From contig MAEX01000025.1 in the NCBI GenBank assembly GCA_002013415.1, positions 1 to 59,050 on the forward strand: DNA of 59,050 nucleotides, read 5' to 3'. The notes below the pieces were generated by a model. The model did no database searches. It was not told the DNA's origin and saw only the letters and a program-made list of their open reading frames with translations. The translations under genes were made by a program, and so were the position numbers. This DNA is from Mycobacterium sp. D16Q14 (GTDB lineage: Bacteria; Actinomycetota; Actinomycetes; Mycobacteriales; Mycobacteriaceae). This document shows, piece by piece, positions 1 to 9,018 of this stretch (positions are counted from its first letter, which is position 1; the number at the start of each line of letters is the position of its first letter).

Positions 1-1158
1 CAGTTGGGTTCCATGTGCGGGCTGATCCCACCCCTGCTGAGGACCCTGCTGCCCACTGGACCCATTAGCGCCGTTATTGCTGATCGAAGGCGCCTGCGTG
101 TTGTAGATCGAGATCGAGCCGTTTTGATCCATCGGCGGCTGATTAATCCCGCCCTGATAGTCCGGCATCTGCGGACCACCTTGACTGGGCGGCTGAAACA
201 TCTGCCCACCCCCAGGCGGACCGTCACTGCCGCCCGGGCCACCACAATCGGGCGGGCACGCCGCGTGGGCTTGCGGCACCGTGGCTGGGGTGAACCAACC
301 CAGGCCGAGTCCGCTTGCCGAGAACAGCAGTACCGCGATAACACCGGCTGCCGCAGTAGCTTTCTGGGAGGCGGCGGTGGCCCACTTGTACAGGCCAGTC
401 AGACCTTTCCACCAACCCAGATTCGAGCCGATTGCTACCAGCAGCACCACGGCGATTGCGCCCACGGCGGGCAGAATCTGCGGCCCGGTGATCCACACGT
501 ACAGCCGAGGCGTGATCCCCGCAGTGAGCAGCACCAAACCGAGCCCGCCGCCTACAAGGGCAGCGACCAGCCCCGGATGCCAGAGCGACTCGTCCTGGCT
601 CTTCTGCGGCTGATTGCGGTGTGCTCCAGCATCATCGACACCAGTCACCACCTCACGCACCAGGCCGAACAAGTACTTACCACCCGTGAACAGTGCTGCA
701 CCCGCAAGAACCGCCACCAGCATCTGACCCACACCGAGAATCAGCGACCAGCCAGCCTCACCGGTGATCTGCTGCCACCACGCGCTATAACCGCCCCGAA
801 AGCTCCACCGCATCCCCAGCACCCCGGCGATCACAGCCAGGGAGGCGAGGACTGCTTGCAGCGGCTCGGACAACCGCTCCTTAGCCGTATCGAACGCTGC
901 CGAAATCACGGGCCGAAGGCCCCACATGATCAGCTTGATCCCGCCGCCAAGGGCAGTGAACAGTCCCAGCAGCAGGAGGCTCCAGGTGAGCAGCTCACCG
1001 AGTTGATCACCAGCCCGGTAGAGATGATGCAGACCAGCCACCGAAGCAACCAACAAGGCGGCGCCTCCCGCGGCTGCCGCCAACCTGCGTACACGGTCTT
1101 GGTTATCTAACCGATTGGTTGCTGCAACAGGCATTATATGCAGCTCAGATGTAGTCAT
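1..1158 (-). CDS. Polytopic membrane protein of an integrated element (3' end outside window)
   Basis: The frame is open on the minus strand from an ATG at 1158 to base 1, so the C-terminus is missing; at least 386 residues are present. An alternative ATG is at 1164, but 1158 has a GGGG stretch at better spacing. About seven hydrophobic segments are visible (near residues 25-45, 52-75, 92-110, 128-150, 188-210, 220-242 and 262-285), followed by a short segment with CPPDC and a long Gly/Gln/Pro-rich tail. The plan (several helices, then a low-complexity hydrophilic tail) resembles VirB6/TrbL-like conjugation membrane proteins, but I see no diagnostic motif, so that is only a guess. A recombinase remnant next door and the tRNA beyond it support a mobile-element origin. 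Plus-strand frames here are shadows. Confidence 0.6.
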   Translation of the reverse strand, partial: MTTSELHIMPVAATNRLDNQDRVRRLAAAAGGAALLVASVAGLHHLYRAGDQLGELLTWSLLLLGLFTALGGGIKLIMWGLRPVISAAFDTAKERLSEPLQAVLASLAVIAGVLGMRWSFRGGYSAWWQQITGEAGWSLILGVGQMLVAVLAGAALFTGGKYLFGLVREVVTGVDDAGAHRNQPQKSQDESLWHPGLVAALVGGGLGLVLLTAGITPRLYVWITGPQILPAVGAIAVVLLVAIGSNLGWWKGLTGLYKWATAASQKATAAAGVIAVLLFSASGLGLGWFTPATVPQAHAACPPDCGGPGGSDGPPGGGQMFQPPSQGGPQMPDYQGGINQPPMDQNGSISIYNTQAPSISNNGANGSSGQQGPQQGWDQPAHGTQL

Positions 1159-1327
1159 CAGCATCCCCGACGAAGTAAGAAGCAATCTATTTCATCAGAG
1201 CCTACGCTCAGACTGAGACAACTTCGCATCAGAAGTGGCAAACAGTATCAGAAAGGAATGCTCGGCGCGGATCAGGCGGATCGAGACGCATGGCCGACCT
1301 GTCGATCGGGCGCCATAAAGTGCCGCC

Positions 1328-2420
1328 ATGGTGCAACCTGACGAACCTGCCGCTCGGCGCAACATTGTCTTGATACCGCGCCAGCGGTTTGCCCGCGGCG
1401 GAACCTTCTACGAGCGGGTGGTCAACGCCTTTGCAACGATGGCCACGGGCGTGCTTATCGTCGGAGGGCTTGGACTCTCGTCCGGCGTGCTCCCGCGTGC
1501 GTGGCGCTATGCCGTCGACCATGCCAGCGGATTCTGGATACTGGCAGCGATTTTGTTTGTGCTGGAAGCGATTTGCTTGTTCTTCACGGTCGGTGTCTTC
1601 TGGTTCAGCCCCGAACATCAGCTGATTCCCAAGAACCAGTTGACCTTCCGCATCAACGTCCTCAACCAGCGCAGCCGCAAAGGCCAACGCGACCGCATCC
1701 ACCAGCACTATTTGAAAGGACACCTGTTCTGCGCCCGGTGCGAACGGCAAGGCAGAACTAGCCGCCTGATCTACACCGAAGCCAAAAGCCGCAATGGCAG
1801 CTACTACGGCTACTTCATGTGCCGTGCCCGCCAAGACAAGCTCGGCTGCGACCTGTCACTTCTACCCGCCGAATTGGTCGAAGACACCATCACCGACCAC
1901 TACCACACCCTGGCACTACCAGCCGATTTCATAGACAGCGTCCGCGAGCTGCCATCGCAAACTCTGGCCGACGAGCAGGGCAGTGTGCGCACCATGCATG
2001 CCCAACTCGCCAAACGCATCAAAGATCTCGACCAGAAAGAAGAACGGCTGATCGACCTCGCCGCCGATGACAGTCTGCCGCAGGACAAAATCCGCATCCG
2101 CCTGCGCCGCATCCAGAGCGACCGTGCAAGCGCCCAAGCGCCTGCTCAGCACCACTGCCGAACTCAACACCGGCGCTGACATCCTGAAATCAGCCCTAGC
2201 AGCGCTCAGCAACCCAGCCAGCTACTACCAACGCGCCGACGACACCACCCGTCGCTTCATGAACCAAACCTTCTACACCAAATTCCTACTGGACGACGAA
2301 GGCGTCGTCGATCACTGCCTGAACCCACCATTTGACGACTTTCATCAGGCCAAAGCCGCCTGGAACACCACCAAACCAGCCACCCTGACCGACTACCTCA
2401 ACGCCTATCCCCCGCAAACA
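1328..2420 (+). pseudogene. Chimeric, frameshifted serine recombinase remnant
   Basis: The first frame (ATG 1328 to stop 2179) starts with about 100 residues of a two-helix membrane protein, then changes to the C-terminal half of a large serine recombinase: a QRSRKGQRDRIHQHYLKG segment followed by a zinc ribbon (CARC, then CRARQ with a later C) and a coiled-coil region. Near 2130-2145 the recombinase continues in the next frame (RLLSTTAELNTGADILK onward, with STOP only at 2705), so there is an indel of one or two bases. The catalytic N-terminal domain with the nucleophilic serine is absent. The gene therefore cannot make an active recombinase. The second frame runs through a terminator and a tRNA, so its true end is before about 2420. 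It is probably the relic of the enzyme that inserted the element to its left. Confidence 0.7.
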
Positions 2421-2447
2421 CAAAAACGCCTCCCATCAAGGGAGACG
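2421..2447 (-). terminator. Rho-independent terminator downstream of tRNA-Ala
   Basis: Read on the minus strand, an 8-bp stem (CGTCTCCC paired with GGGAGGCG, one G-T wobble, 5-base loop) is followed directly by TTTTTG. It lies about 70 bases past the tRNA 3' end and inside the open frame of the recombinase remnant. It most likely ends the tRNA transcript and marks native chromosome sequence. Confidence 0.6.
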
Positions 2448-2459
2448 CCTTCGCATAAC

Positions 2460-2503
2460 CTCGAACCCACACTCGCTGGCATCTTAATGGCCAGCGGTTC
2501 GAG
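2460..2503. repeat. Inverted repeat between tRNA-Ala and the recombinase remnant
   Basis: CGCTGGC (2474-2480) pairs with GCCAGCG (2490-2496), and the outer arms CTCGAACC (2460-2467) and GGTTCGAG (2496-2503) are also complementary, with a bulge on one side. The outer arms resemble tRNA T-arm sequence. It could be an RNA hairpin in the tRNA trailer or a leftover recombination site; the sequence alone does not decide. Confidence 0.4.
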
Positions 2504-2514
2504 TCAAGCCATCA

Positions 2515-2590
2515 TGGTGGAGCTAAGGGGACTCGAACCCCTGACCCCCACACTGCCAGTGTGGTGCGCTACCAGCTGCGCCATAGCCCC
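2515..2590 (-). tRNA. tRNA-Ala (anticodon GGC)
   Basis: On the minus strand the sequence begins GGGGCTATGGCGCAGC and ends TAGCTCCACCA. The 7-bp acceptor stem closes with one G-T pair. The anticodon stem CCACA/TGTGG encloses CTGGCAG, giving anticodon GGC (alanine). The T-arm contains GGTTCGAGTCC, and the CCA end is encoded. The antisense frame gives the familiar false peptide VELRGLEPLTPTL. Confidence 0.95.
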
Positions 2591-2645
2591 ATGTTTAGTT
2601 GCGTGCTCGGACGAAGTTACACCACGGCGACGGGCTCTCAAAATC

Positions 2646-3920
2646 TCAGCGCTCCGGCCCACCAACATCGTCTGCTACTTCCTGCATACTCCTAACCTGC
2701 GGTGACGCAAGTCTCCCCAGCGTCTCGGGTGCGAAGATCCACACCACCGCCGCGATCAGCGGCATCGCGCCCCCCACCACGAACGCCCATCCATAGGACG
2801 CGTGCTCGACGATCACCCCAGCCACCACTGGCCCGATCACCAGCCCGATATCGGAGGTCATCTGGAAGGTCGCCAGCGCCGTCCCTGCCCTGCCCCTGTT
2901 GCCCACCACATCGGCCACGGCGGCCTGCTGTGGGGAGGCGTACAGCCCCGCACCGATCCCCCCGATGAGCGAGAGCACGATGAGCAGCGGCAGCGACGAC
3001 ACAAAGCCCATCGCCACCACGGTCGACCCGCACACCAGCAGCCCCGCGACCACCAGCGGCTTACGCCCGATGTCATCGGACCACGACCCCGCCAGGAAGG
3101 CCGTGGACACGTCGCCGGCCGCGAACGCCGCGAACACGAGTCCGGCAGCGCCCGGTCGCTGATGCAGCGCCTCGATCACAAACAGTGGCAGCAGCGCACC
3201 GCGGATCCCAAAGATCGCCCAGCCCGCACTGAAATTCGACATCAGGGCGGCCAGGAACGTCCGATGGTGCAGCGCAGACGTCAACGTCACCGGGGCGCCC
3301 AGATGTTCGTCGGCGACCTCCAACAGTGTGGAGTGCCGCAGTCCGAAATAGACCAGCACGACGACAACCACCAGCGCCGCCGCGTAAATGATGAAGGGTG
3401 CCGAAAGGCTTAGACCCACAACGGCACTACCCAAGGCCGGCCCGGCCACCATGCCGAGCAGAAAACTCGACCCGTACAGCCCCTGCGCACGTCCGCGAAT
3501 CTCTTCGGGCGCTATGCGCACCAGCAGGGCGGCCGCCGACACGGTGAACATGGTGGAGCCGACGCCACCGAGTGATCGGAACACCAGGAGCTGCCAATAG
3601 CTATGCACGAAGGCGCAGATGCCGGTCGACACCGCGACGATCAGCAGCCCGGTCATGTAGACCCAGCGCTCCCCCAGCCGCTGCACCAGCGCCCCGGCGG
3701 CGGGTGCGAACACCAACCGGAATGCGGCGAACGAGCTCACCACCGCGGTCGCCGCGGTCACGCTCACCCCGAAGCTACGGGCATACTGCGGCAACGCGGG
3801 CGCCACCACACCGAACCCGAGCGCGATCACCAGGCTCGCGACAACCAGAACCCATATCTCCCACGGCAGGCGCGGTTTTACCGCTGCGACATCTGCGTTG
3901 TAGTCGGAACAGCCACTCAA
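2646..3920 (-). CDS. MFS drug-exporter-type transporter
   Basis: This 424-residue inner-membrane protein has about 12 hydrophobic segments and the pattern of the DHA1 drug:H+ antiporter branch of the major facilitator superfamily: a helix 1 with GFGVVAPALPQYA, a loop 2-3 region with LGERWVYMTG, and a second half beginning with FAAGDVSTAFLAGSWSDDIGRKP, which is the repeated A-like motif. The substrate cannot be read from the sequence. The start is a TTG at 3920 overlapping the TGA stop of pgm, and I see no better in-frame start upstream of the first helix. It is translationally coupled to pgm, and the tRNA-Ala gene follows its stop by 55 bases. Confidence 0.88.
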   Translation of the reverse strand: MSGCSDYNADVAAVKPRLPWEIWVLVVASLVIALGFGVVAPALPQYARSFGVSVTAATAVVSSFAAFRLVFAPAAGALVQRLGERWVYMTGLLIVAVSTGICAFVHSYWQLLVFRSLGGVGSTMFTVSAAALLVRIAPEEIRGRAQGLYGSSFLLGMVAGPALGSAVVGLSLSAPFIIYAAALVVVVVLVYFGLRHSTLLEVADEHLGAPVTLTSALHHRTFLAALMSNFSAGWAIFGIRGALLPLFVIEALHQRPGAAGLVFAAFAAGDVSTAFLAGSWSDDIGRKPLVVAGLLVCGSTVVAMGFVSSLPLLIVLSLIGGIGAGLYASPQQAAVADVVGNRGRAGTALATFQMTSDIGLVIGPVVAGVIVEHASYGWAFVVGGAMPLIAAVVWIFAPETLGRLASPQVRSMQEVADDVGGPER

Positions 3921-5548
3921 CCGATCACCGCGGAGACAACCTCCCGTGCGGCATCTTGTACCTGGCTCAAGTGCTCGACACCCTTGAACGATTCTGCATA
4001 GATCTTGTATACATCCTCGGTGCCCGATGGCCGCGCCGCGAACCAGGCGTTTTCGGTGACAACCTTGAGCCCGCCGATCGGTGCCCCATTGCCGGGCGCG
4101 TTGGTCAGCTTGGCGACGATGGGCTCACCGGCCAGCTCGGTGGCGCTCACCTGCTCGGGCGAGAGCTTGCCCAGTATCGACTTCTGCTCGCGACTCGCGG
4201 GCGCATCAACGCGGGCATACGTTGGGGCGCCGTACTTCTCGGTCAGCGCGGCGTACCGCTGCGATGGTGTGGCTCCGGTGACCGCCAGGATCTCCGAGGC
4301 CAGTAGTGCGGCGATGATGCCGTCCTTGTCGGTGGTCCACACCGACCCGTCGCGGCGCAAGAAGGACGCCCCGGCGCTCTCCTCACCGCCGAAACCGATT
4401 GTTCCGCCTATCAACCCGTCCACAAACCACTTGAATCCGACCGGAACCTCGAGCAACGTACGGCCCAATCCCGCCACCACCCGATCGATGATCGACGAGC
4501 TCACCAGGGTCTTGCCCACCGCGGTTCCGGCGGCCCAGCAATCACGGTGACTGAACAGGTAGTCGATGGCCACCGCCAGGTAATGGTTGGGGTTCATCAG
4601 TCCCGCATCGGGAGTCACGATGCCGTGGCGATCCGAATCGGCGTCGTTCCCCGTCGCGATCTGGTACTTGTCCCGCGAGGCCACCAGCGAGGCCATCGCG
4701 TCCGGCGAGGAGCAGTCCATCCGGATCTTGCCGTCGTGGTCCAGGGTCATGAACCTCCAGGTGGCGTCCACCAGCGGGTTCACCACGGTCAGCTCGAGCG
4801 ACCAGCGGTCGGCGATCGCGGCCCAATAGTCGACGCTGGCCCCGCCCAGCGGGTCGGCACCGATCCGGATTCCGGCGTTCTTGATGACGTCGAGGTCGAC
4901 GACATTGATCAGATCGTCCACATACGTCTGCTGAAAATCGTATCGCTGCACGGATTTCAGTGCCTGCGCCGACGAGACCCGCTTCACCGAGCGCCATCCC
5001 GAGCGCAGAATCTCGTTGGCGCGGGCGGCAATCGAGCCCGTGGCATCGGTATCGGCAGGCCCGCCGTGCGGTGGGTTGTACTTGAATCCGCCATCCCGGG
5101 GCGGGTTATGCGATGGGGTGACGACGATCCCGTCGGCCAACCCCGTCGTCTTGCCGTGGTTGTGCCGCAAGATGGCATGACTCACTGCCGGGGTCGGCGT
5201 GTATCGGTCTCGCAAATCCACAGCCACCACAACACCGTTCGCGTCCAGCACCTCTAGCGCGCTCGTCCATGCCGGCTCGGAGAGCGCATGGGTATCGCGG
5301 CCGATGAACAGCGGCCCGGTGATGCCCTGCGAGGCGCGGTACTCAATGATCGCCGCGGTGGTGGCGACGATATGCGCCTCGTTGAAGGCGCCGTCAAGAC
5401 TGGACCCGCGGTGCCCCGAGGTCCCGAAGGCGACCTGCTGTGCGACGTTCGCCGGGTCGGGCTCTATCGCGTAGTACGCGGTCACCACGTGGGCGATGTC
5501 GATGAGGTCTTCCGGCTGGGCCGGCTGTCCGGCGCGCGCATTACTCAC
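3917..5548 (-). CDS. pgm: Phosphoglucomutase, alpha-D-glucose phosphate-specific
   Basis: This enzyme interconverts glucose 1-phosphate and glucose 6-phosphate and feeds UDP-glucose, trehalose and polysaccharide synthesis. At 543 residues it has the usual length for the bacterial Pgm family. Seen: FGTSGHRGSS near residue 35, the phosphoserine loop VVTPSHNPP, the metal loop GNDADSDRHGIV, the sugar-specificity loop GFGGEESAGASF and a C-terminal ARPSGTEDVYKIYAESF phosphate-binding loop. The open frame continues upstream to 5818, but that part overlaps the YbjQ gene and is arginine/serine-rich noise. The GTG at 5548 (VSNARAGQ) gives the family length and is my chosen start. Confidence 0.93.
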   Translation of the reverse strand: MSNARAGQPAQPEDLIDIAHVVTAYYAIEPDPANVAQQVAFGTSGHRGSSLDGAFNEAHIVATTAAIIEYRASQGITGPLFIGRDTHALSEPAWTSALEVLDANGVVVAVDLRDRYTPTPAVSHAILRHNHGKTTGLADGIVVTPSHNPPRDGGFKYNPPHGGPADTDATGSIAARANEILRSGWRSVKRVSSAQALKSVQRYDFQQTYVDDLINVVDLDVIKNAGIRIGADPLGGASVDYWAAIADRWSLELTVVNPLVDATWRFMTLDHDGKIRMDCSSPDAMASLVASRDKYQIATGNDADSDRHGIVTPDAGLMNPNHYLAVAIDYLFSHRDCWAAGTAVGKTLVSSSIIDRVVAGLGRTLLEVPVGFKWFVDGLIGGTIGFGGEESAGASFLRRDGSVWTTDKDGIIAALLASEILAVTGATPSQRYAALTEKYGAPTYARVDAPASREQKSILGKLSPEQVSATELAGEPIVAKLTNAPGNGAPIGGLKVVTENAWFAARPSGTEDVYKIYAESFKGVEHLSQVQDAAREVVSAVIG

Positions 5549-5597
5549 CCGCCCGATTCTGCCCGGATCAGGTGAACCGTGTCTTACCGAACGGCCG

Positions 5598-5921
5598 CTA
5601 TTGGAGAGGCTGAATTCCGACAGCGGTCCCGTATGCACACACTTCGACACCCGTGTTGGCGTACTCGGTGGTCTCGAATCGGAACGCGACCACGGCGTTA
5701 GCGCCGCGTGACTCCGCCTCGGCGGCCAGCCGCGACAGCGCCTCACGACGGCTCTCGTGCAGCAGCTGAGTGATGCCCTTGAGCTCACCACCGGCGATGG
5801 ATTTAAAGGAGGCGGCAAGGTTTGAACCGATATGCCGCGACCGCACCGTCAGGCCGAAGACCTCGCCAAATACCGCGGCGATCTTGTATCCGGGGATGTC
5901 GTTGCTCGTCACGATGATCAT
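5598..5921 (-). CDS. YbjQ/UPF0145 family protein
   Basis: This 107-residue protein matches the YbjQ family, small proteins that form oligomeric beta barrels and are often labelled heavy-metal-binding; the actual role is unsettled. Seen: an N-terminal VTSNDIPGYKIAAVFGEVFG, central RSRHIGSNLAASFKSIAGGE, then SRREALSRLAAEAESRGANAVVAFRF, all family landmarks. It begins with ATG at 5921 and lies 49 bases upstream of pgm on the same strand. Confidence 0.88.
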   Translation of the reverse strand: MIIVTSNDIPGYKIAAVFGEVFGLTVRSRHIGSNLAASFKSIAGGELKGITQLLHESRREALSRLAAEAESRGANAVVAFRFETTEYANTGVEVCAYGTAVGIQPLQ

Positions 5922-5947
5922 GAGCCCAACGTACCGCCGTACGCGCG

Positions 5948-7453
5948 CTAGGCGATGGAGGCGACGTCCTGCCAGAGCGGGCGCCGATCACCATCGGGGT
6001 CGCTCTCCACGCGCGACGGGCTGTCGATGATCAGCACCTGGCGGTCCGGCACGGTGTACGTCGGCCAGCCGTCACCAGGCACCCCGGTACGCGCGAAGGC
6101 GAGCCAATGCCTTTGCATCTCGTCGCTGACGGCGCGCGCCTGTGCTCGATCACGGCGGCCCGCCAGGAACGGCGCGGCCACGGTTCGATAGGTACCGAAG
6201 ACTGCGAGCAGCTCGATGGCATGAGTGGGTCCCAGCCCGTAGCGACGCAGCGCGCGCGTGGCGTAGTCGTACCGATAGAAGTAAACCGGCGCATGCCGGC
6301 CGTGCGCCTCGGCGACGCGCCAGGCCGCCGACCCGAACGCCAGGTCACCGGCGAGCTGCAGCAGCGCCTTCTCCGACGGGTAGCCGTCGTAGCCGCTGAC
6401 GATCCGCTGCACATACTCGGGACCGCCCTTGGACAGGGAATGCTCGAGCGCCTGCGCCGTGATCGGCAGAATCTTGAGCATCTTGGTGAAGAGGGTGGCC
6501 TCCTCGGCGTTGTACCCGATGATGAGCGGAACGCGATGTGCCTCACCGTGTTCCATCGCCTCGTTCGGGTCCAGTGGCAGCACATCGCCGTCGACGCTCG
6601 GCCCGAACCGCAGTGATAGTCCCGGCACATGCTTGGCCGTTCCGATCAACCGGAACAGCGCCTTGACCAGCTGACGCGGCTTGGCCGCTAATACGGTTTC
6701 GGCGGCATTGGAGTCGGTCGCGCCGAGGTACGTCGCGAACTGGCGCGCGTTGACGGCGGCGTCCTCGGGACGGACCACGAGACCGGTAGCGGTGCTCTGA
6801 CAGATGGCACGGTGAAAAAGACCCGTCGCCGAGGGCACCGCAAGCAGGGTGTTCACCGCGTGCGACCCGGCACTCTCCCCGAAGATCGTCACATTGTTCG
6901 GGTCTCCCCCGAACGCCCCGATGTTGTCATGCACCCACCGCAGCGCCAGCACCAAGTCACGCAGATACAGATTGCTATCAATGGTGTGCTTCTCATCGGA
7001 TAACGACGAAAGATCCAGCGCGCCAAGAGCACCCAGCCGATAGTTGACCGAGACGTAGACGCATCCCTGCCGCGCCAGGCTAGCCCCGTCGTAGAGCGGT
7101 GTGGCCGAGCTCCCCAGGAAGTATCCGCCGCCGTGGATGAAGAACATGACGGGCAGCGGCCCGCTGATCGGCCTCTCCGGGGCTACCACGTTGAGGGTCA
7201 GGCAATCCTCGCTGAGCTTCTGGGGCTTGCCCGGCAGGATAATGGCGTAGCGATGCTGCTGGATGGAGGCGGCGCCCCAGCTGCGGCACGTGCGCACCCC
7301 GGTCCATGGCTGGGCCGGGCGCGGCGCACGCAGGCGCAGCGGCCCCACCGGCGGTTCCGCATAGGGAATCCCGCGGAAGCGGTGCACGCCGCCCCGGGTG
7401 AATCCTTCGACAGCGCCGTTGACGGTGTTGATACGGATGGGCTTCTTTGCCAT
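5948..7453 (-). CDS. Type B carboxylesterase (first of a tandem pair)
   Basis: This 501-residue alpha/beta hydrolase belongs to the COesterase (type B carboxylesterase/lipase) family. Seen: FRGIPYAEPP near residue 28, the EDCLTLNV signature, the oxyanion-hole stretch FIHGGGYFLGS, the nucleophile elbow FGESAGSHAV, and the late GPTHAIELLAVFG with the catalytic histidine. No signal peptide is evident, so it is probably cytoplasmic. I prefer ATG 7453 over GTG 7459 because an AGGA sits seven bases before it. The physiological ester is unknown. It resembles the next gene closely along its whole length, which indicates a tandem duplication. Confidence 0.9.
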   Translation of the reverse strand: MAKKPIRINTVNGAVEGFTRGGVHRFRGIPYAEPPVGPLRLRAPRPAQPWTGVRTCRSWGAASIQQHRYAIILPGKPQKLSEDCLTLNVVAPERPISGPLPVMFFIHGGGYFLGSSATPLYDGASLARQGCVYVSVNYRLGALGALDLSSLSDEKHTIDSNLYLRDLVLALRWVHDNIGAFGGDPNNVTIFGESAGSHAVNTLLAVPSATGLFHRAICQSTATGLVVRPEDAAVNARQFATYLGATDSNAAETVLAAKPRQLVKALFRLIGTAKHVPGLSLRFGPSVDGDVLPLDPNEAMEHGEAHRVPLIIGYNAEEATLFTKMLKILPITAQALEHSLSKGGPEYVQRIVSGYDGYPSEKALLQLAGDLAFGSAAWRVAEAHGRHAPVYFYRYDYATRALRRYGLGPTHAIELLAVFGTYRTVAAPFLAGRRDRAQARAVSDEMQRHWLAFARTGVPGDGWPTYTVPDRQVLIIDSPSRVESDPDGDRRPLWQDVASIA

Positions 7454-7497
7454 CGGCACATCCTAGGTAACCAACCGGTTGGCCCACAATGCCTGAT

Positions 7498-9018
7498 TCA
7501 GAGAGTGAGACTGAAGCCTTCCCATGCCACGCGCCTGGTGACCTCCGGGTCCAGCTCTACCCGGGCGGCATGGTCGAACACCATTACTGCGCGATCCGGG
7601 GGCTCATACGTGGGCCAGCCGTCGCCAGGAATTCCACTGCGTGCGAACGCAAGCCAGCGTCGCTGCACATCGTTGCTGACCCGCACTGCATCACGACGGC
7701 CGATGGCCCCGGCCATCACGGTGCCCATCGCCCCGCGGTAACTATCGAACACGGCGAGCAGTTCTGTGGCATGTGTGGCGCCCATGCCTGCCATCCGTAG
7801 CGCCCCGGGGGCGTAGTCGTACCGGTAGAAGTACACCGGCGCGTACCGATGGTGGGCCTCGGCCATTTGCCAGGCCGCCGTGGAGAAGTTCATATCGCCG
7901 GCGAGCTTGACGCGCGCGGAACGTGCCGGGTACCCCGGATACGCCGCCACGATGCGATCACGATGGACCGGCCCGCCGCGCATCAGCATTCCCTCCAGCG
8001 CGGGCTCGGACAGCGGCATCATCTTGAGGACCCGGGTGAATAGTTTGGCCTCATCGGCATTGTGGCCAACGATCAGCGGAACACGATGTGCCTCACCGTG
8101 TTCCATTGCCTCGATGGGATGGCGGGGCAGGTAGTGGCCGTCAATGCACGGACCGATCGCGAACGATCCGCCGGGCATGTTCGCCACGATGTCGGCGATC
8201 AGGGTGTTGAGCGCCGCCCCGAGTTCAGCGGGCGTCGTCTGCAACACCGTCTGCGCGGCCGTTTCCGGTGTGGCACCGAGGATGCGTGCGAACTTCTGCG
8301 CATACAGTGCGGCCGACTCGGCGGGCACTGCCATGCCGCTGGCGGTGCTCTGGCAGATCGCACGGTGAAACAGGCCCCCGGCGGCGGGGGTCGCCATCAG
8401 CGTCTCCACGCAGTGTGCGCCCGCGCTTTCCCCGAAGATCGTCACGTTGTTCGGATCGCCGCCGAATGCGGTGATGTTGTCGCGCACCCACTGCAGCGCC
8501 AGCACGACATCGCGCAGGAACAAGTTGCCATCGATCGTGTGGGCGGTGTTCGACAACGAGGACAGATCGAGGGCACCCAGCGCACCCACCCGGTAGTTCA
8601 CCGACACGTAGACACACCCGCGCCGGGTCAGCGAGCCGCCGTCGTACAGCGGGGTGGCCGAGCTGCCCAACAGATAGCCTCCGCCGTAGATGAAGAACAT
8701 GACCGGCAGCGGGTCATTGGACGGGCGGTCCGGGGTGACGACGTTGACCGTCAAGCAGTCCTCGCTGGCCCGCTGGACGCGTCCGGGGCCCAGCACCCGG
8801 TAGCGGCGCTGTTGTGGGGCCGCCGCGCCGAATTCGGTGCAGTCGCGCACTCCGTCCCACGGCAGCGCCGGTTGCGGTGCGCGCAGGCGCAGCAATCCGA
8901 TCGGGGGGCGGGCGTAGGGAATAGACCGGAAACGGCGCACACCTCCCCGCACGAAGCCTTCGACGATGCCGTTGGGAGTGCGCACTCGGACAGTGGGCGT
9001 CTTCGACCCTGAAGCCAT
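7498..9018 (-). CDS. Type B carboxylesterase (second of a tandem pair)
   Basis: About 506 residues, a paralogue of the gene at 5948-7453 and aligned with it from the N-terminal FRSIPYARPP to the C-terminus. It keeps EDCLTVNV, FIYGGGYLLGS, the nucleophile elbow FGESAGAHCV and the histidine region GATHATELLAVF. The GGG oxyanion motif is retained. The frame opens at 9048, but the ATG at 9018 (MASGSKTP) matches the length of its neighbour and is preferred. It is 45 bases from the first esterase and on the same strand, so the two are probably one transcript. Confidence 0.9.
   Translation of the reverse strand: MASGSKTPTVRVRTPNGIVEGFVRGGVRRFRSIPYARPPIGLLRLRAPQPALPWDGVRDCTEFGAAAPQQRRYRVLGPGRVQRASEDCLTVNVVTPDRPSNDPLPVMFFIYGGGYLLGSSATPLYDGGSLTRRGCVYVSVNYRVGALGALDLSSLSNTAHTIDGNLFLRDVVLALQWVRDNITAFGGDPNNVTIFGESAGAHCVETLMATPAAGGLFHRAICQSTASGMAVPAESAALYAQKFARILGATPETAAQTVLQTTPAELGAALNTLIADIVANMPGGSFAIGPCIDGHYLPRHPIEAMEHGEAHRVPLIVGHNADEAKLFTRVLKMMPLSEPALEGMLMRGGPVHRDRIVAAYPGYPARSARVKLAGDMNFSTAAWQMAEAHHRYAPVYFYRYDYAPGALRMAGMGATHATELLAVFDSYRGAMGTVMAGAIGRRDAVRVSNDVQRRWLAFARSGIPGDGWPTYEPPDRAVMVFDHAARVELDPEVTRRVAWEGFSLTL

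Noticed and set aside
4..1110. Plus-strand 368-residue ORF at the left end
   Set aside because: The opposite strand reads as a coherent membrane protein through the whole region, while this frame is Arg/Pro/His-rich noise.
2512..2705. C-terminal part of the plus-strand frame over the tRNA (VELRGLEPLTPTL peptide)
   Set aside because: This is a translated antisense tRNA, a well-known false ORF. The recombinase homology ends before it.
5549..5818. N-terminal extension of the phosphoglucomutase frame
   Set aside because: It overlaps the YbjQ gene and has the Arg/Ser composition of a shadow frame; the GTG at 5548 gives normal Pgm length.
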